Below, one piece after another: positions 21,370 through 33,285 of a stretch of 64,000 nt of DNA. Under the pieces are notes generated by a model, which was given only the letters and a program-made list of their open reading frames with translations, did not search any database and was not told the DNA's origin. The position numbers and the translations under genes were made by a program. The DNA lies in contig CM024755.1 of assembly GCA_014218235.1 (NCBI GenBank), positions 101,288,948-101,352,947 on the forward strand. The letters are read 5' to 3'. The stretch comes from Colocasia esculenta. Its lineage: Eukaryota > Streptophyta > Magnoliopsida > Alismatales > Araceae. Each line of letters starts with the position of its first letter. The first letter of the stretch is position 1.

Positions 21370-22508
21370 CCTTCAGTGCTAGCCTCGTTGTTTGTTGCTT
21401 GCCTGCCTGCCATCATCATTTTTTTTACTGCTTTGTAGAGCCCTGTTAGGTATTTCTGTGTTGTTTGTGTGTTTCTGCGCTCTGTCACTAACGCGGCGTG
21501 TCGTGGCGCCGCGATATAACCTCGTCCAGAGCGTCCGATACAACTACAGGTACGTGTTCTTCCCCCTCTCCATGCACTGTCCCTTCACTGTAGGTACATC
21601 CATGTTTTCTCCATGTTGTCCTGTCATGTATATTCGTGTTTGTGTATGTTAGAATCTGCTAGGGTGCGGATTTTCCTTTTATTCTTTACTGTTTGATTTT
21701 AGATCAAGTCGCGGTTGATCGTGTGGTCCCGACATTGTCGCATCCGAGGTGGATGTCGTGTCTTCAGGTACACATTGTTTGTTACTGTTTCTAATCTATG
21801 TGTTAGTTTCTGTGTGTCTAGTGAGTCGTGCTATGTTGTTTAGTTTATTCCATGATTGTATTTCGCCCTAGGGTAGTCTATTTGCCATTTGTTTGCGTAT
21901 AACTGTGGGTTTCTGTGCTCAGTTATGATCACGGCCGCATTGGCGGTCGCGATAAGGTCGCGACAGATATGGTCATCGCGACATTAGCCGAGACCTACCA
22001 GTTGCTGTTTATTAGCTTAGGTTAGACTTGCATGCACCTTGGTGCACCTAGGCTCATGCATACACTTCTGTCTCGTGGAGATTAGGTTTTCCTCCATGGT
22101 AGAGTCGACCCTCTCACCTGCGAGCACTCGTGGGCTAACAAGGGCCACCTACCGAGGGCCTCCGTAAGTCCCCGTGGCCGTACGCACGTTGCGGTTTGCC
22201 GGGCAGGTTGTACCTGTTGTACCCTTAAATCAGGCCATGTCACCCGTGAGTTGTGTGTCCCCTTTAGTGTCACCAGAGTACTTGAGTTCATACCCATTAG
22301 GGTCCTTCTTTAGCCGAGTGTAATTCAATTAAATCAATCCATTAAAAGGCTAAGTGATAACCCTAAAACCCTGATACATATCATGTTAACTTGGGTGTTT
22401 GCTTGAGAACTCCTTTTCTCATCCCCTTCTTGTGTGTTTGTACCTGTTGTTGTATCCCCTATTTGTATTTTAGTGTATCCTTTTAATCCTTCCATTTCTC
22501 ATTCTCTC
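21370..22508 (+). other. Element B untranslated leader
   Basis: Over 1 kb without a credible gene. It includes three TCGCGA palindromes at 21945-21985 and the conserved block TCCGTAAGTC, hairpin CGTG-8 nt-CACG (22173-22188) and GGCAGGTTGTACC, in the same order as in element A at 8230-8289. Confidence 0.6.
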
Positions 22509-23290
22509 ATGGCTCCTTTCCATTTCACCTATCCTCCAACCTCTCCTTCTCATGTAGACCCCTTGTCTCATGAGTCTATTCCGAATTCAACTCAGTCCAG
22601 GGCCCATCGAGCTGACGAGAGCGCACGTTCTCGATTTATTCCGTCACCATCCTCTTTTAATGAGGTCGCTGAATTGGAGCGCCTCCTGCTATTAATGGGC
22701 CCTGACCAGGCCCAGGAATTGTTGTCCGCTTTTGCTCCACAATCTTCTTCCAGGGTAGGCCCAACAGGCCCACATTATCCTACTTGTTCTAGATCCACTC
22801 ACATTGTCACTTCTGGATCAGGCCATCCTTTTGTTCAGCCCACATCATCACGACTGGCCCATTATACTCAATCTGGTCCAGACCTTGACTCTCGACTCCA
22901 CTCTCATTCCCAAGCTAGCCCTTGCCATCCACAATCCACCTCGACTCCGGACTTCCAATCCGAGTTCGAGTCCATGAAGCGAGAGCTCAGCCACTTGCGG
23001 AGGCAATTAAATCCTAAAACCTCCTTCAATATACACTCCCTGATTTCCATGGTCTCCGAATCCCTCCACTCCCTCCAGAAAAGCCAAGCTGGGACATGAC
23101 AATGGACCAATTAGAATACTGTCTATATCATCGCCATCCGGGGCATACAGTCGCGAACTGCTGCGAATTTCGAGATGTGATCTATAATCTGGAGCACAAG
23201 ATAGATTGGGCTGAAATGCATAGGCTTATCCTACATTGTCAAGCACAAGGCCAGGGGCAGCAGCCCTCTCCATCACAGACAGCGGAATAG
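22509..23290 (+). pseudogene. Element B gag, core-deleted, with CHHC zinc motif
   Basis: The first frame (Met at 22509 to 23099) has a Ser/Pro-rich N-terminus, a segment AELERLLLLMGPDQAQELLSAF corresponding to ALDQLTPQQLNLIQSL in A, and a charged stretch with MKRELSHLRRQL. It stops at 23097, and an overlapping frame (23096-23290) encodes CLYHRHPGHTVANC, the C-x2-H-x4-H-x4-C variant zinc motif known at the end of Tat/Ogre gag, followed by FRDVIYNLEHKIDWAEMHRLI. The capsid core present in A (9130-9616) is missing between the two frames, so B probably relies on capsid made by another element. Confidence 0.75.
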
Positions 23291-24721
23291 ACACCCAAGC
23301 AGCCAGCACCACAGGCAAAACAACAAGCGCAAGCATCAAGACAGTCGCCCTCTCCAACGGCTCATGGTCAGAAGTATTTCTTTACTTACCCTCCAAGTGC
23401 ATCATCCACTCTGTCGCCACCTCAACAGCCTCCTCCACAAACCCCTGCTCAGGCTATCACCACCACGCCTACCCTTGATGCCACATTGTGCCATTGGTCA
23501 TCTTCCTTAACGCCACAAACCACTGATCCCTCAGCTCCTACAAACTCTCCATCTTTACCCCTTGCTACCATCTCCACCCCATTACCACTTACACCTGAGC
23601 AGGCCACCACCATAGCACCAAGGCTCGGGCAAGCTATGCTCACCTCTGAGCCGGAGCAAGAGTTTCCTACTCCTGAGCTTAAGGCTGACTCGGCCTTTGA
23701 GTCGAGAGAAGATTTCTCTCAGCACGAGCCTGTCCTTTCCATCTAACCACCTCACACAAAACCCTTCGCATCCGACGAACCCACCATAGCCACCATACAC
23801 CCCATCACCATAACTACCCAACGGAGCGGGTGTGAACTGCCTGGGGCATGCCTTATATCTACGTCCCATGAGAAAGACAGTCTGAGAAAAGGTAGCCCAG
23901 TCCCGGTCATGCGTCTCGACCTCCACAGCTACATCAACCGCATGTCGGTCTATGTCCTTATTCCGGGCACATTTGGGAAGGGTGAGCCTTTGTCCCCTCA
24001 TGAGGTGATTGTTAAGAGAAGTTCTCAAACACTAGCACCAGTCACTTCCAAAGCAAGGATGGTAGCTATTACGCTACTCATTGATAATGCTACCATTAAT
24101 GCCATTATTACCCCTCGCTCGGTTGTGCTACAAGTGACTAGACAAGGAAGGGCTTCTCTACAAATATTGTCCTATCTCATACTGCAATCAAGGCCGTCGT
24201 AAATTCAATGCTTAAAGATCAGGCATGGCAACCTCTAGTTGAGGCTCTCAACAGTACATCCTCCACATCTCTACTGGAGTTTTCACTTAGGGGGCAGCAT
24301 GCCAAGCTTCCAGAAATAAGTGCTCACATGGCAGTCACAACAGTTGATGAGAGAGTCATATGGCTACAGAGGAGACAAAGGCCATCTGCTGCTTGGGCAT
24401 CTTCTGGGCACTCAGAGCATCTTTTCATCCCCTCCACCTGACCCCCCCAACCATCTTCTGGGTACTCAGGATTCCCCTCACTTACCTCTTCCTCCTGATT
24501 CACCCGATCACCCTATGGATTCTCAGGGTTTCTTTCCACATCTACCTGGGTCACCTGACCTTCTTCCCGGTGCTCAGGATTCCTCTCTTCCTCTTCCACC
24601 CGAGCCTCCTGATTGTAGGTCAGGTCCACTTTCTATAGAGACGTCTGATCTTGGTGTCGATTCCCTTCCTTCCACTTCACCTTTTGATCCTCCACCCTCC
24701 ATCTACAATTCATTCCTTTAA
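23291..24721 (+). pseudogene. Element B proline-rich linker and post-gag domain
   Basis: A Pro/Thr/Ser-rich stretch (23291-23760) is followed at 23825 by the ACGGAGCGGGTG block also seen in A at 10207. The conserved domain at 23909-24202 has INRMSVYVLIPGTF and ITLLIDNATINAIITPRSVVLQV. It is homologous to A 10276-10578. The LLIDNATIN segment resembles the LxDNGSxxN region of Tat proteases, but the DNG is not preserved and I do not call a protease. Downstream frames (24208-24721) are proline and serine-rich without recognisable domains. Confidence 0.5.
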
Positions 24722-26079
24722 TCCCTCCTGATCTTAGGTCTGACCCGATTCCTCCTTCGCTACCTATTCGGGGTCCTGACCCTTTCTCTCACTGTTCCCG
24801 AGGTTTTAGTCCTCACTAACATGCTTCTCCTCCTTTGTAAATCCTTTTGTTAGAAGGTTCTTATCCTTCATATTCTTGTAGAGCCTTGTCTCCCTCTTGT
24901 TTGTGATTGAGTTGACTCCAATTCTTGCCATCCTTACCTTTTCCTGCAAATGAGCTAATTAAAATCAACCAAAGTCAAAGTTCAAAGATTAATGCAGGTC
25001 GTATATGTATATGCTCACATGGCACTCGCATTGTATATGTAAATATTTATTTCAACCCATCAAAGAGAGTCATCTCATTTCATAACTAGAGTGGTCGAGT
25101 CAGTCTTAGGTTTATTTTGCTTCTGCAGCACTCAGGCTAGAGATTGCTCCATGCTAGGGAACCAACGTTCATTCCCTGTCATTAAAGGTCACCTTAAGCA
25201 AGGATCATCACACCATGGCAACCTTAGTCGGCTCCTCTAGAAAACATCACTGCTACTTAGACCATACCTAGGAGGTGCAAAAGTTGTTCTCCTCTTTACT
25301 CGGTCGAAGTGTAAGGGCAAAAAAAAGGCTATTTGGGCGAGGCGACCGACCTAAACACACCTTGCTGAGAGGAAATCTCAAATAGGAATGGTCAATCAGG
25401 CCTGCAAAAGAAAAGCAAAATCAAAAGAGAGAAGAACAAATGAAAGAAAATAGAGAAATAGGGGCATGGCAAAGAGTGGCAGTACAGTTCCCCGCAGGAC
25501 GCCCTTGAGCCCAGTCGTACGCATGCCCCAAACAAGAAGCATGTATAATAAAATGACCTAAAGTCCCTCCTCAAAAAATTGAATTTCTAAGAGGTGTGTC
25601 ATGGAAGGAAGCTAAGCCTAACTTGTCTTTTAAAACTTGCATGAGACTTATCCTCAGACTTTCTTCTCTTTCTTCCTATAAGGCTTGAACGTCTCCCGGA
25701 TATGGCCTTTATAGCAGCACCGCAAGTTAGGGGCAACCAACTACAGGACGCCACCTCCCTTATGCACATCCAATCTTTTGGTGGTCTTTAATGGAAGGGG
25801 AATGAATGGGGACCCCTTGCCAGTAGTTTGATCTTGCTTTAGTGTTGTAATAGCAAGTGTGAGTACCTTCCATTTCAGGTGTTTCTTAGGAAAGGCTATG
25901 TTGGCTTTGGGTATTATTCAAAAAAAAAAAATTAAGCAGCACAACAATGTACTCAACTTCCTTTCTCTTTCTTTCGGATCCCATGCCACACTCATGTCAA
26001 TCTCAAATCAATCCATGTAATCACAAACATTGGCACAAAACATAAAAGATCCACTAACAAGAGCATCATGTACAAAGAT
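24722..26079 (+). other. Element B non-coding region after gag
   Basis: No polymerase gene and no clear ORF. Blocks shared with A at 14990-15600 show that this region is common to both elements, for example GCATGGCAAAGAGTGGC and CCTTGCCAGT.AGTT. An A-tract at 25919-25931 lies just before the antisense PMD block. Confidence 0.6.
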
Positions 26080-28978
26080 AAGGGGGAGGTGGCTCACAAA
26101 ACTCCTCACTATCCACCACCACTCTCCTCGTATCCCTCCTGCCTCTCGGGTGGTGGTGGCATCTCGCCACCACCCCTACTACTCCGGGCACTCACCCCGC
26201 CCTCGCAGCATCTCTTCTCCTCCTCATTCCTTCGATGACTAGAGGAACCTACCAAGTACTATCGGACTGAGGTGCCACTCGCACCGCTCGCACTGCTCCT
26301 GCTCCTACTCCGAACCGCCTGGCTCATCATCGCCATGCAGCTCCACAGCTCCTCAATCCGCCCCTACTGCGCGATCGTCTCGGTGTGTAGACGAACCAAC
26401 TCCACCTGGTCCGCTGACGACCCCTGTGCGCGCAGTGTCGCCAGCTCCCTCGTTAACTCTGCCGCCCGGGACTCTGCTGCCTCCGCCTGTGTGCACAGCT
26501 GATCCCTCTCTGCTACCGCCGTGTCTACCTAGAGGGGCCACTAGGCGACTGATGCTACCACTGTATCAGCCTGCTCCCACCAATAGGTCGCCTGACTGGT
26601 GGCGGTCTCCAGCTCTGTCACCTGTGAGAGGCATGTCAGTGCCACGCATAAATCAAATTCAATTCAAATTATTGTCACACTTACCCTCTCAGTCAGCTCC
26701 GCCTACGCCTCCTCAGCCCTCCTCACTGCACCTGCCAGTCGGTCCTCTAGATTCGACTGAGGTGCCTCTGCTGCTACCGTGGAGGAGGATGCACCGGCCT
26801 GTGCCCTCCTCACACCTTCTAGCTCCGCATGCTGCACATACAGCACTTGTCAATTTCTTAATCAGCTAAAAGACATCGGTAAGTTACTGAAGTCTGAGTA
26901 GGTACTTACCAGCTGCTCCACCTCCCTCCGGGCTATCTCTTGATCCTGTACTGCTGAATGCAGTAGGGCCCGAAGTGAGGCGATCTCCCCGGTCACGTCT
27001 ACCTGCAATTCATCCAGATCTATTAGCTCAATTCAATAAAGAACAATTCAAAAGGTCTGAGTTTAGAGGTTTACCTGTCGCCTCGCACCCCTGTAGACCC
27101 TCGCCCCGTACTTTAAGGTGAATGCCTGCAAGTACGCGTCATCCGAGTCAGCATTAGATCTAACCCGTCGGCCTTTGTGCTCCCAGTCGTCAATCTACTC
27201 GCAGGCCCTCACACACCAGTCAGTGGTGTCGTGGAGTCCCCGAAAGCTCCGGCCAGGCCTAGGGGTCCTGTCTCAGCTAGGAAACTCTACGGCACTCTGA
27301 CGGAGGCCGAGGAACCTCTGAGTCAGATAGAGGTGGAGAGGTAGCACAAGGTTGAGAGCATGCACCCACACCATCCTACCGAAGTAGGGGCGGGCCGGCT
27401 CCAACCAGGGTTGTCCCTCGTCCACCTCCTCTAGATATGGCTGCCACACCACCTGCACATCAAAGCACATCTGATCAATATTCAATTCAAACCCAATTGA
27501 GCTAATAGAGAAGGTTAGAACACTCACATCTAGCTGAGGGTAGAGATCAATCACGTCTTGAAGGGACGCCAGCTGGTCCTCTAGTGGGTGTGTGTCACAA
27601 CGTGGCACCCAACGCCGAGCTAGGGGCACGACGCCCGGTCGCTCCAAGATCCCCCTCCTCAGGCCAGGGAGGTGGAGGTAGGCCCAGACCTACAAGAACA
27701 TGAAGCCATAGTTAGATCACAATTATAATATCAAAAGGCAGTTTAGGTAAAGGGGCAAAAGGAAAAGAAGAGTACCTAAAGGAAGGGGTAGAAACCGCTG
27801 ATGGCTGTCTACCTATCGGAGGAGCCCAAGCTATCAAGCTGATGCGCCAGGAATGCCGCTCCCCACGCATAGCTCCCCACCTGGCTCAGGTCCTCTAGCA
27901 GTGGCAGGAACTGGCAGTGGACCGGGTCGCCCCTCGTACCAAACAAGAGTCTACCAAGGAAGAAGATGAGGAAGCGATGTAGGTCCAGGTCTGCCTGGGC
28001 TCCTGGCTCATCGGCTAGCACCTCCTTGCACACCCTCGTTAGCTGCTGCAGCTACTCATCTGCCGTCTCAGCCACCTCCCTCCCCGTCTGGAACAGCCCT
28101 AGACTCTCCTGTAGCTCAACTATAGAGAGGAGGGGAGACCTCTCCCCTACAGTCAGACCCAGCAACCTATGGGCTAACCCCTGGTAGCATGGGTAGGTAA
28201 AGCCACTGACCGGCCGCCCATACACCCTCAGGCCCGTGATGCGACTCACGTCCTCCAGGCTGGGGATCATATGACCCCATTGGAGCACGAAAGCGGTCAC
28301 CTCCGCGTCCCACCTACTGCACAGGGCCTGGGTGAGTGGAGCATCGGCCCTCATCCTCTCAATCCTCAGTACCTCTCCAAACCCCATCTCATCTAACCTC
28401 TCCCACTGGAACCCCAAGAAAGCTAGATACACTGCTAAAACTAATAGCTAGGAAACCCGGGCCCTCATTTCTCCCTGCAAGCACAAATCGGTCCATTGGT
28501 CAGTTCAAGCATGCTTTGGTTTGGTCTTTCGGCTGAGGTTGCGCCAGCCTAGCAGCCGCGACCTTGTCGCGACGCCACCGCGACATAGCAGGCCGCGACC
28601 TTGCCATCACGGCCCAGTGACAACTCGCGACAGAACGTCCATCGCGTTCTCAGACGCAGACCGACCGGAACTTCTCTTGTTCGGTAGTCGCTTCCTCGGG
28701 AAGATTGCCCTACATTGAGCTCTCTAGGGGCTTCCTTATGCATCCACATGCATAAATCAAAGGCTAGGGGCCTCGAATACCTACCTTTTCATTGCTTGCT
28801 CGCGAGCCCTCGCCGCCGCTTCAAAATCGACTGCGGGTACTTCCTCCTCTTCCATTTCAACTTCCGGACCCACTTCCTCTGCCGGAGGCGCCGCCTCCTG
28901 CCGCCGGGAGCTCCTCCTCGCCGCTGTCCTCTTCCCCTTCCCACCAGAGGAACCCACGCCGTCGCCGCTTCCCTCCAT
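26080..28978 (-). pseudogene. Antisense plant mobile domain (PMD) gene with introns
   Basis: Seven exons can be placed on the minus strand with GT...AG borders: 28978-28785, 28474-27776, 27689-27528, 27452-27075, 27003-26910, 26831 to about 26685, and 26621 to about 26080. Exons 2-4 encode PMD blocks: LCSRWDAEVTAFVLQWGHM, LEDVSRITGLRVYGRPVSG, LLEDLSQVGSYAWGAAFLA, VVPLARRW and VVWQPYLEE. This is the aminotransferase-like PMD of MAIN/MAIL1-type nuclear proteins. Exons 5-7 encode a charged, coiled-coil-like tail. In-frame TAG codons (for example 28052, 27809 and 27273) and a frame conflict at the first junction show decay. The block has higher GC than its flanks and is absent from element A. Confidence 0.8.
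28785..28978 (-). pseudogene. Exon 1 of the antisense PMD gene
   Basis: From Met at 28978 the frame is low-complexity and charged: glycine/lysine/arginine-rich, then acidic EEVGPEVEMEEEEVPAV, ending ARAREQAMK. The donor AAAAG|GTAGGT is at 28785/28784. Joined to the acceptor at 28475 it would hit a stop at once, so either a frameshift has occurred, the real acceptor differs, or translation starts at the ATG in exon 2. TCGCGA arrays lie on both sides of it (28555-28640 in the intron, 29190-29235 upstream). Confidence 0.5.
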
Positions 28979-30385
28979 TTCCGGTGACCTCGGCGAGTGA
29001 GTGAGAGATTGAGAAAGGGAGATTGAGAGAGCGAGTGAGGATGTGAGAGTCGGAGAAGGGAGGGTGATCTCCAGAGAAAGAAGAAGCTTTTGCACATTTG
29101 AACGCACAAAAGGGGGATTCTGCATTTTGAAATCCTCGGGTAGAGTCGTGATGCCCCTGTACGTCATCTTCAGGTCACGGCTGTTGGGTACGCCGTGACC
29201 TTGTCGCGGCCCCTTTCCTCATCGCGATTGTAAGGCGACCTCTTCATTGGTCACGACATCCACTGACCTAATTAAGCCCCCCAATCAATTGATCAGGAGC
29301 ATTGTGTTTATGTGCTTTGTGTTAATTAGGTGTTTCCTTGTGTCTGTGCATAGTTTATTTGTGTTATTGTTGTGTGTATATATTTTTTTGTTATTATGGT
29401 TATTGTTTTGATTTATTCCTCTGAAAATCATAAAAAAAAAATCATAAAGCCAGAAAATCTCAAAAAAAGGAACATCACAGGTAAGTCAGATAAGTATCTC
29501 TACCCTTACTCCCTTGCATTACTATATGGTATTTTACTTATTATATCATTTCAAGGACCGGTGGGTTTTCAACGTGCTCTGGGATCTGAGTTCCCCTTTA
29601 CCAAAAACAGTGATGATCTAGGTGCACGTGGCTAATCGCTGGATAGGCCGTTGGGTTAGATAAGTTTGGGAACGATGGATTCAGGCCTACATTGTGGTTG
29701 CAAGTAGTCTCTTGACCCATTCTTGTCTGGCTTAGTAATATTATCCTTGATATATTTTCTATTTTCTCCTTTTCTTTGCATTTGACTTAATGATTTCTTT
29801 TCTTTTAGCCCAGCATGCATCATGTAGGACTTTGAGCTATCATGACTCATCCCTGGCTAATGGTGAGCCCTTGTTGAGTGCCCAACCATTCCTCATATTC
29901 AACACAAGAAATCCTATTCCACTCATAATCGGAAGGTCTGCCTCTGAGCGAGTTGTTCCTGCTAGTTTGTCAAGAATTTCCCTGTCTGGATTTCCTATAT
30001 GATTTTCATCCTTATTCCTTTTGATCCATTTTGGTTGCGAACCACTCCCAGGACAGAGTCATGAGTTACCTGCCTGGCACGCACATGTCCCTCCAAAATG
30101 AAACTACAGGCCAATCGGCTAGGGTACCTCTCAATCGAGGGGTTGATCATCATTTTCTTTCTCCCTCTCGTCTAGACTTGTGTTTTCCTTGCATTCTGCT
30201 CGAGCAGCTAACTCGGGGCTTTCCAGAAGATTCCAATTGCTTGTTGGTTAAATCGGGTGTCTCTTTACCTTGGCTCCCACTTTTCAGTCTACTCCGCATC
30301 ATCTCCGCTTCGCCGTCATTTTATGACACCTTCGCTATATTTCTGCTTCGCTCCCCTGCAAACTGGAAGCCAAGGAGGGGCAATC
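28979..30385 (+). other. Element B 3' internal non-coding region and polypurine tract
   Basis: After the PMD block, A-rich DNA (29410-29470) precedes sequence homologous to A 16165-16540 (GAGTTCCCCTTTACCAAAAACA and CGTCTAGACTT). It ends with the purine tract AAGGAGGGGCAATC directly before the 3' LTR. Element A has the decayed version AAGGCATGGTAGT at 33273-33285. Frames such as 30031-30390 lack recognisable domains. Confidence 0.6.
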
Positions 30386-31617
30386 TGTAGACACCCAATT
30401 TTGGCCAACAAGTTGAACCGTATTTCTTGTTATCTTATTGAGCCCCAAGTTGTTCATTCACCTTGAGCCCACCATTAGCTTTGCTTTGAGCCCATTAAAA
30501 GCCCAAAATCCCGTCTATTATCCTTTTGAAAGAGTCCATGTGCCTTAAATGCTCATTATTCTCTAATATGATTGGTCAGTAATTCAAGAATAATCGCTTT
30601 CATTAACGCAACGGGTCGGGGCGCTGCGTAAGCCTTATCACGCCCCCCTTGGCCGTCGCGATAGCCCATGCATGTCCATGCACGTGACTTCAGAGTCGCG
30701 CCCCTTCTGTCCGTCGCGTTCATCCCTGTCACGCCCCTATGACCCGTCGCGACTATAGCCGAGTGCACTGGCCTCCGCAACCACCTCCTCTTTATCCTCT
30801 ATTGGCCCTATCATCATCCTATGTAACCTCCCAACCCCCCTAAGCGTGGTTTGAGGCTCCAGGACCCTTGGAGGCATCCTTAGGACTCTCCCATGCAATT
30901 TTCAATTAGATTTATCCTCTCATTTTGGTCATTATCACTTGAAAACGGGATTTTCTCTCTCCAGCCCTATAAAAGCAAGGCCTCTCCAGCTCTATAAAAG
31001 CAAGGCCTCTCCTTTTGAAGCCAGGGAGTCGCCCCATTGGGGCTCTTTCTTCTTCTCCCTCTCCCCTTCTTCTTTCATGCATGTTGCTATTTCCTTCTAG
31101 ATAGGACGCATGTCCTCTTCCTTTCTATGTTTTCCTACCACCCTAGGGGTTTAAAAAACCACTCCCAGGTTCGTTCCCTCCATGCTTCACCTTTCCTTTT
31201 CATTTTTGAGTAGATGCTACGTTTAAGTTTGCTCTAACAGGGTGTTCTTTGTTGTTTTCCTTGTTTTGGCAGGCACACAAGCAAATCTCAACGAGCAGCT
31301 CTTGTTCTCTGGCCGGCCGGAGGACAGGAAGAAGGTCCACCTACATTTCTCCCGCACTGCAAAGAACGCGGCTGGCTTAGGCGTTGCGACAAGGCTGACG
31401 CGCCCCACACTGGCGTCGCGACATCAGGCCCATCGCGACGGGGTCTCCCGTCGCGATCTCGGTAAGTCACTGTTCTCATTTCCTTTTCCTAGCATAGTTA
31501 GCTTATTTAATTCCTATTAGTGGCAACTATTAGGTGGCGATCACATTCCTCATTTCCATACTTTTAGATTGAATATCTTGTTGTGTGTTTTTGGGGCGCA
31601 CATTCCCCGTGATTACA
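30386..31617 (+). repeat. Element B 3' LTR
   Basis: It runs TGTAGACACCC...GTGATTACA. A 25-bp tandem duplication gives two TATA boxes (TATAAAAG at 30968 and 30993). A segment with three TCGCGA palindromes (31418-31460) is present here but missing from the 5' LTR. Confidence 0.9.
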
Positions 31618-32813
31618 ATAACATGCATCAATTCTAATTACTCCAAATTAAACTCTTTCAAAACATATATATTTTATCATAACAGAAATTTTATAAATAG
31701 CAAATATCATTGGAAAATTCTCAATATTTCATGGTATAATCTAAGGAACATATCAGACCAGGCCACAATATCTAAACACATGCATGTATTCACAAGTTTC
31801 CTGAAAAATCACATCACATGCAGTCAACATTTATTCTGGAAAATCAGAAGAACGTAGACGGCATGATCGACTGCCGTTTACCTAGGAACTTGACGGCAAC
31901 AAAGTGGCCATCAATCTCCTGTCTGCGTACAGTGCAGACCGAAACATAGAAAACATAGAATTTTGGGGGTCTAGGCATAGAATAAAATTTCGAAAAAAAT
32001 ATTAAAAACCTAAAGGATAAGTCTATGGAGTGAACTAATAAGCTACTTTCCTGGAAATAAATCGATGGAGGAATTATTTGGTCGAAGAAGCCCTCCTCAG
32101 CAGATGCCAAGAAGGTGATGTTGTCCTCCCAGATCCAATCTTCCTGCTGATGTAGATCAATCTTCCGGAGTTGGTGAAGCTTCCTCAATGTATGGACTAA
32201 CTCCCAGTCAAAGTAGATCACCAGATGACCCCTCCAATTGCCGGATCTAGATCGCCAAAGATTGGGTTTTCTCACAAATGAACCCTAGGTTTTCTCTCCA
32301 CCCAAAGGTCTTAATCCGGCCAAAAACACTAGGTTTATAGGTTTAAGGGTTGGGGCGCACCTAGGGTTAAGCCATCCTGCCGTTAGATAGGTTTCCTAAT
32401 CAAGAACCCAAAAGAATCGCCTCCATTTCAGATATGAAATCCAAAACGCATCCAGTGAAGTAAACGGCCAACATGTTGCCGTTGACCAAAAGTCAACATC
32501 CATCGATGTTGACACCAGAAGATAGTAAACGGCCCAATTGTGGCCGTCTATTCACTCTTAACGTCAAGAGATATTGACATTAAAAAGAATATCGGCCAAA
32601 ACACAGAAATGATTAAATAAACACACATACACAATATAAATACATACTATATGCACTACATTATTTAAATACACTACGCACAGAAATAAATAACTATAAT
32701 ATACGCACAAGAATAACATATTTTTATATACATGCACATAAGTAAATAATTACTTATAATATGCACCAAATAATCAGTATCAAATGCACAAAATTTGGGG
32801 GCGTTACACTTAT

Positions 32814-33285
32814 CCCTCTACATTCGTCTTTATCTCCCAGAGATCCACCTTGTCCGCGGCATGTCCACAAGCTGGTAAACGCCTCCCAATGGTGCAACCT
32901 AATGGATTGTGTCCTTAGGTACTTCCCCTATGCTGGAAGATGATCTCTCCTTCGTGCCCCACGTGGCACCTTTCCTTCGTGTACCGCATACACACCTCCC
33001 TTCGTGCCCTCGTACACACCTTTTCCTCTATCCAAACATGGTGTTTTCTTGGTCTTCTCCTCCGTAGGTGGTTCCTCTGGTTGTTGGTGAAAGACTCTCA
33101 TCAGGTGGTGTCGCCACACATTGAACGTGTGTCTATTTTTCACCTTGGCGTCAACTTATCAGTTCTCTTCGCTTTGCTCCACTGTACTATGCTTCATTTC
33201 TTTTCATTTCATTACACTCCATTTCACTCCACTTCGTGTCTCTCCGCTTCGCTCCCCTGCAAAGCATAAGCCAAGGCATGGTAGT
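32814..33285 (+). other. Element A 3' internal end and decayed polypurine tract
   Basis: The last 0.47 kb of A's interior. It has GTGCCCCACGTGGCAC at 32955-32970, the third occurrence of this palindrome in A, followed by related GTGTACCGCATACACACC units. AAGGCATGGTAGT before the LTR is the decayed purine tract. I see no gene. Confidence 0.6.

Larger units (their letters stand above)
18279..31617 (+). mobile_element. Tat/Ogre-like non-autonomous element B with antisense PMD gene
   Basis: LTRs begin TGTAGACAC and end GTGATTACA at 18279-21347 and 30386-31617, with a perfect TSD ATAAC (18274-18278, 31618-31622) in solo LTR C. A PBS follows the 5' LTR and a purine tract precedes the 3' LTR. The 9-kb interior has a gag-like ORF with a zinc motif but no RT, RNase H or integrase. 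A multi-exon PMD gene lies antisense at 26080-28978. By a hand comparison of the first 390 bases the two LTRs differ at roughly 8 percent of sites, many at CpG, so the insertion is not recent. Confidence 0.9.
16548..32808 (+). mobile_element. Solo LTR C (Tekay-like gypsy), interrupted by element B
   Basis: It starts TATAACGACCC (TG decayed to TA) and ends GGGCGTTACA, flanked by a perfect TSD CTTAT (16543-16547, 32809-32813). After removing element B (18279-31617 plus one TSD) about 2.9 kb of LTR remain, and the flanking element A sequence joins smoothly and matches B's homologous region (GTCTAGACTT near 30172). Hairpin TGAGTCTA/TAGACTCA lies at 16932-16952 and hairpin ATCAC/GTGAT at 17600-17617. 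The distal part (31858-32600) holds an array of ACGGC/GCCGT and GTCAAC/GTTGAC hairpins. No coding sequence of its own. Confidence 0.9.

Noticed and set aside
24208..24721. Proline-rich frames downstream of the post-gag domain as a separate gene
   Set aside because: No homologous open frame at this position in element A and no recognised motif; more likely decayed linker.
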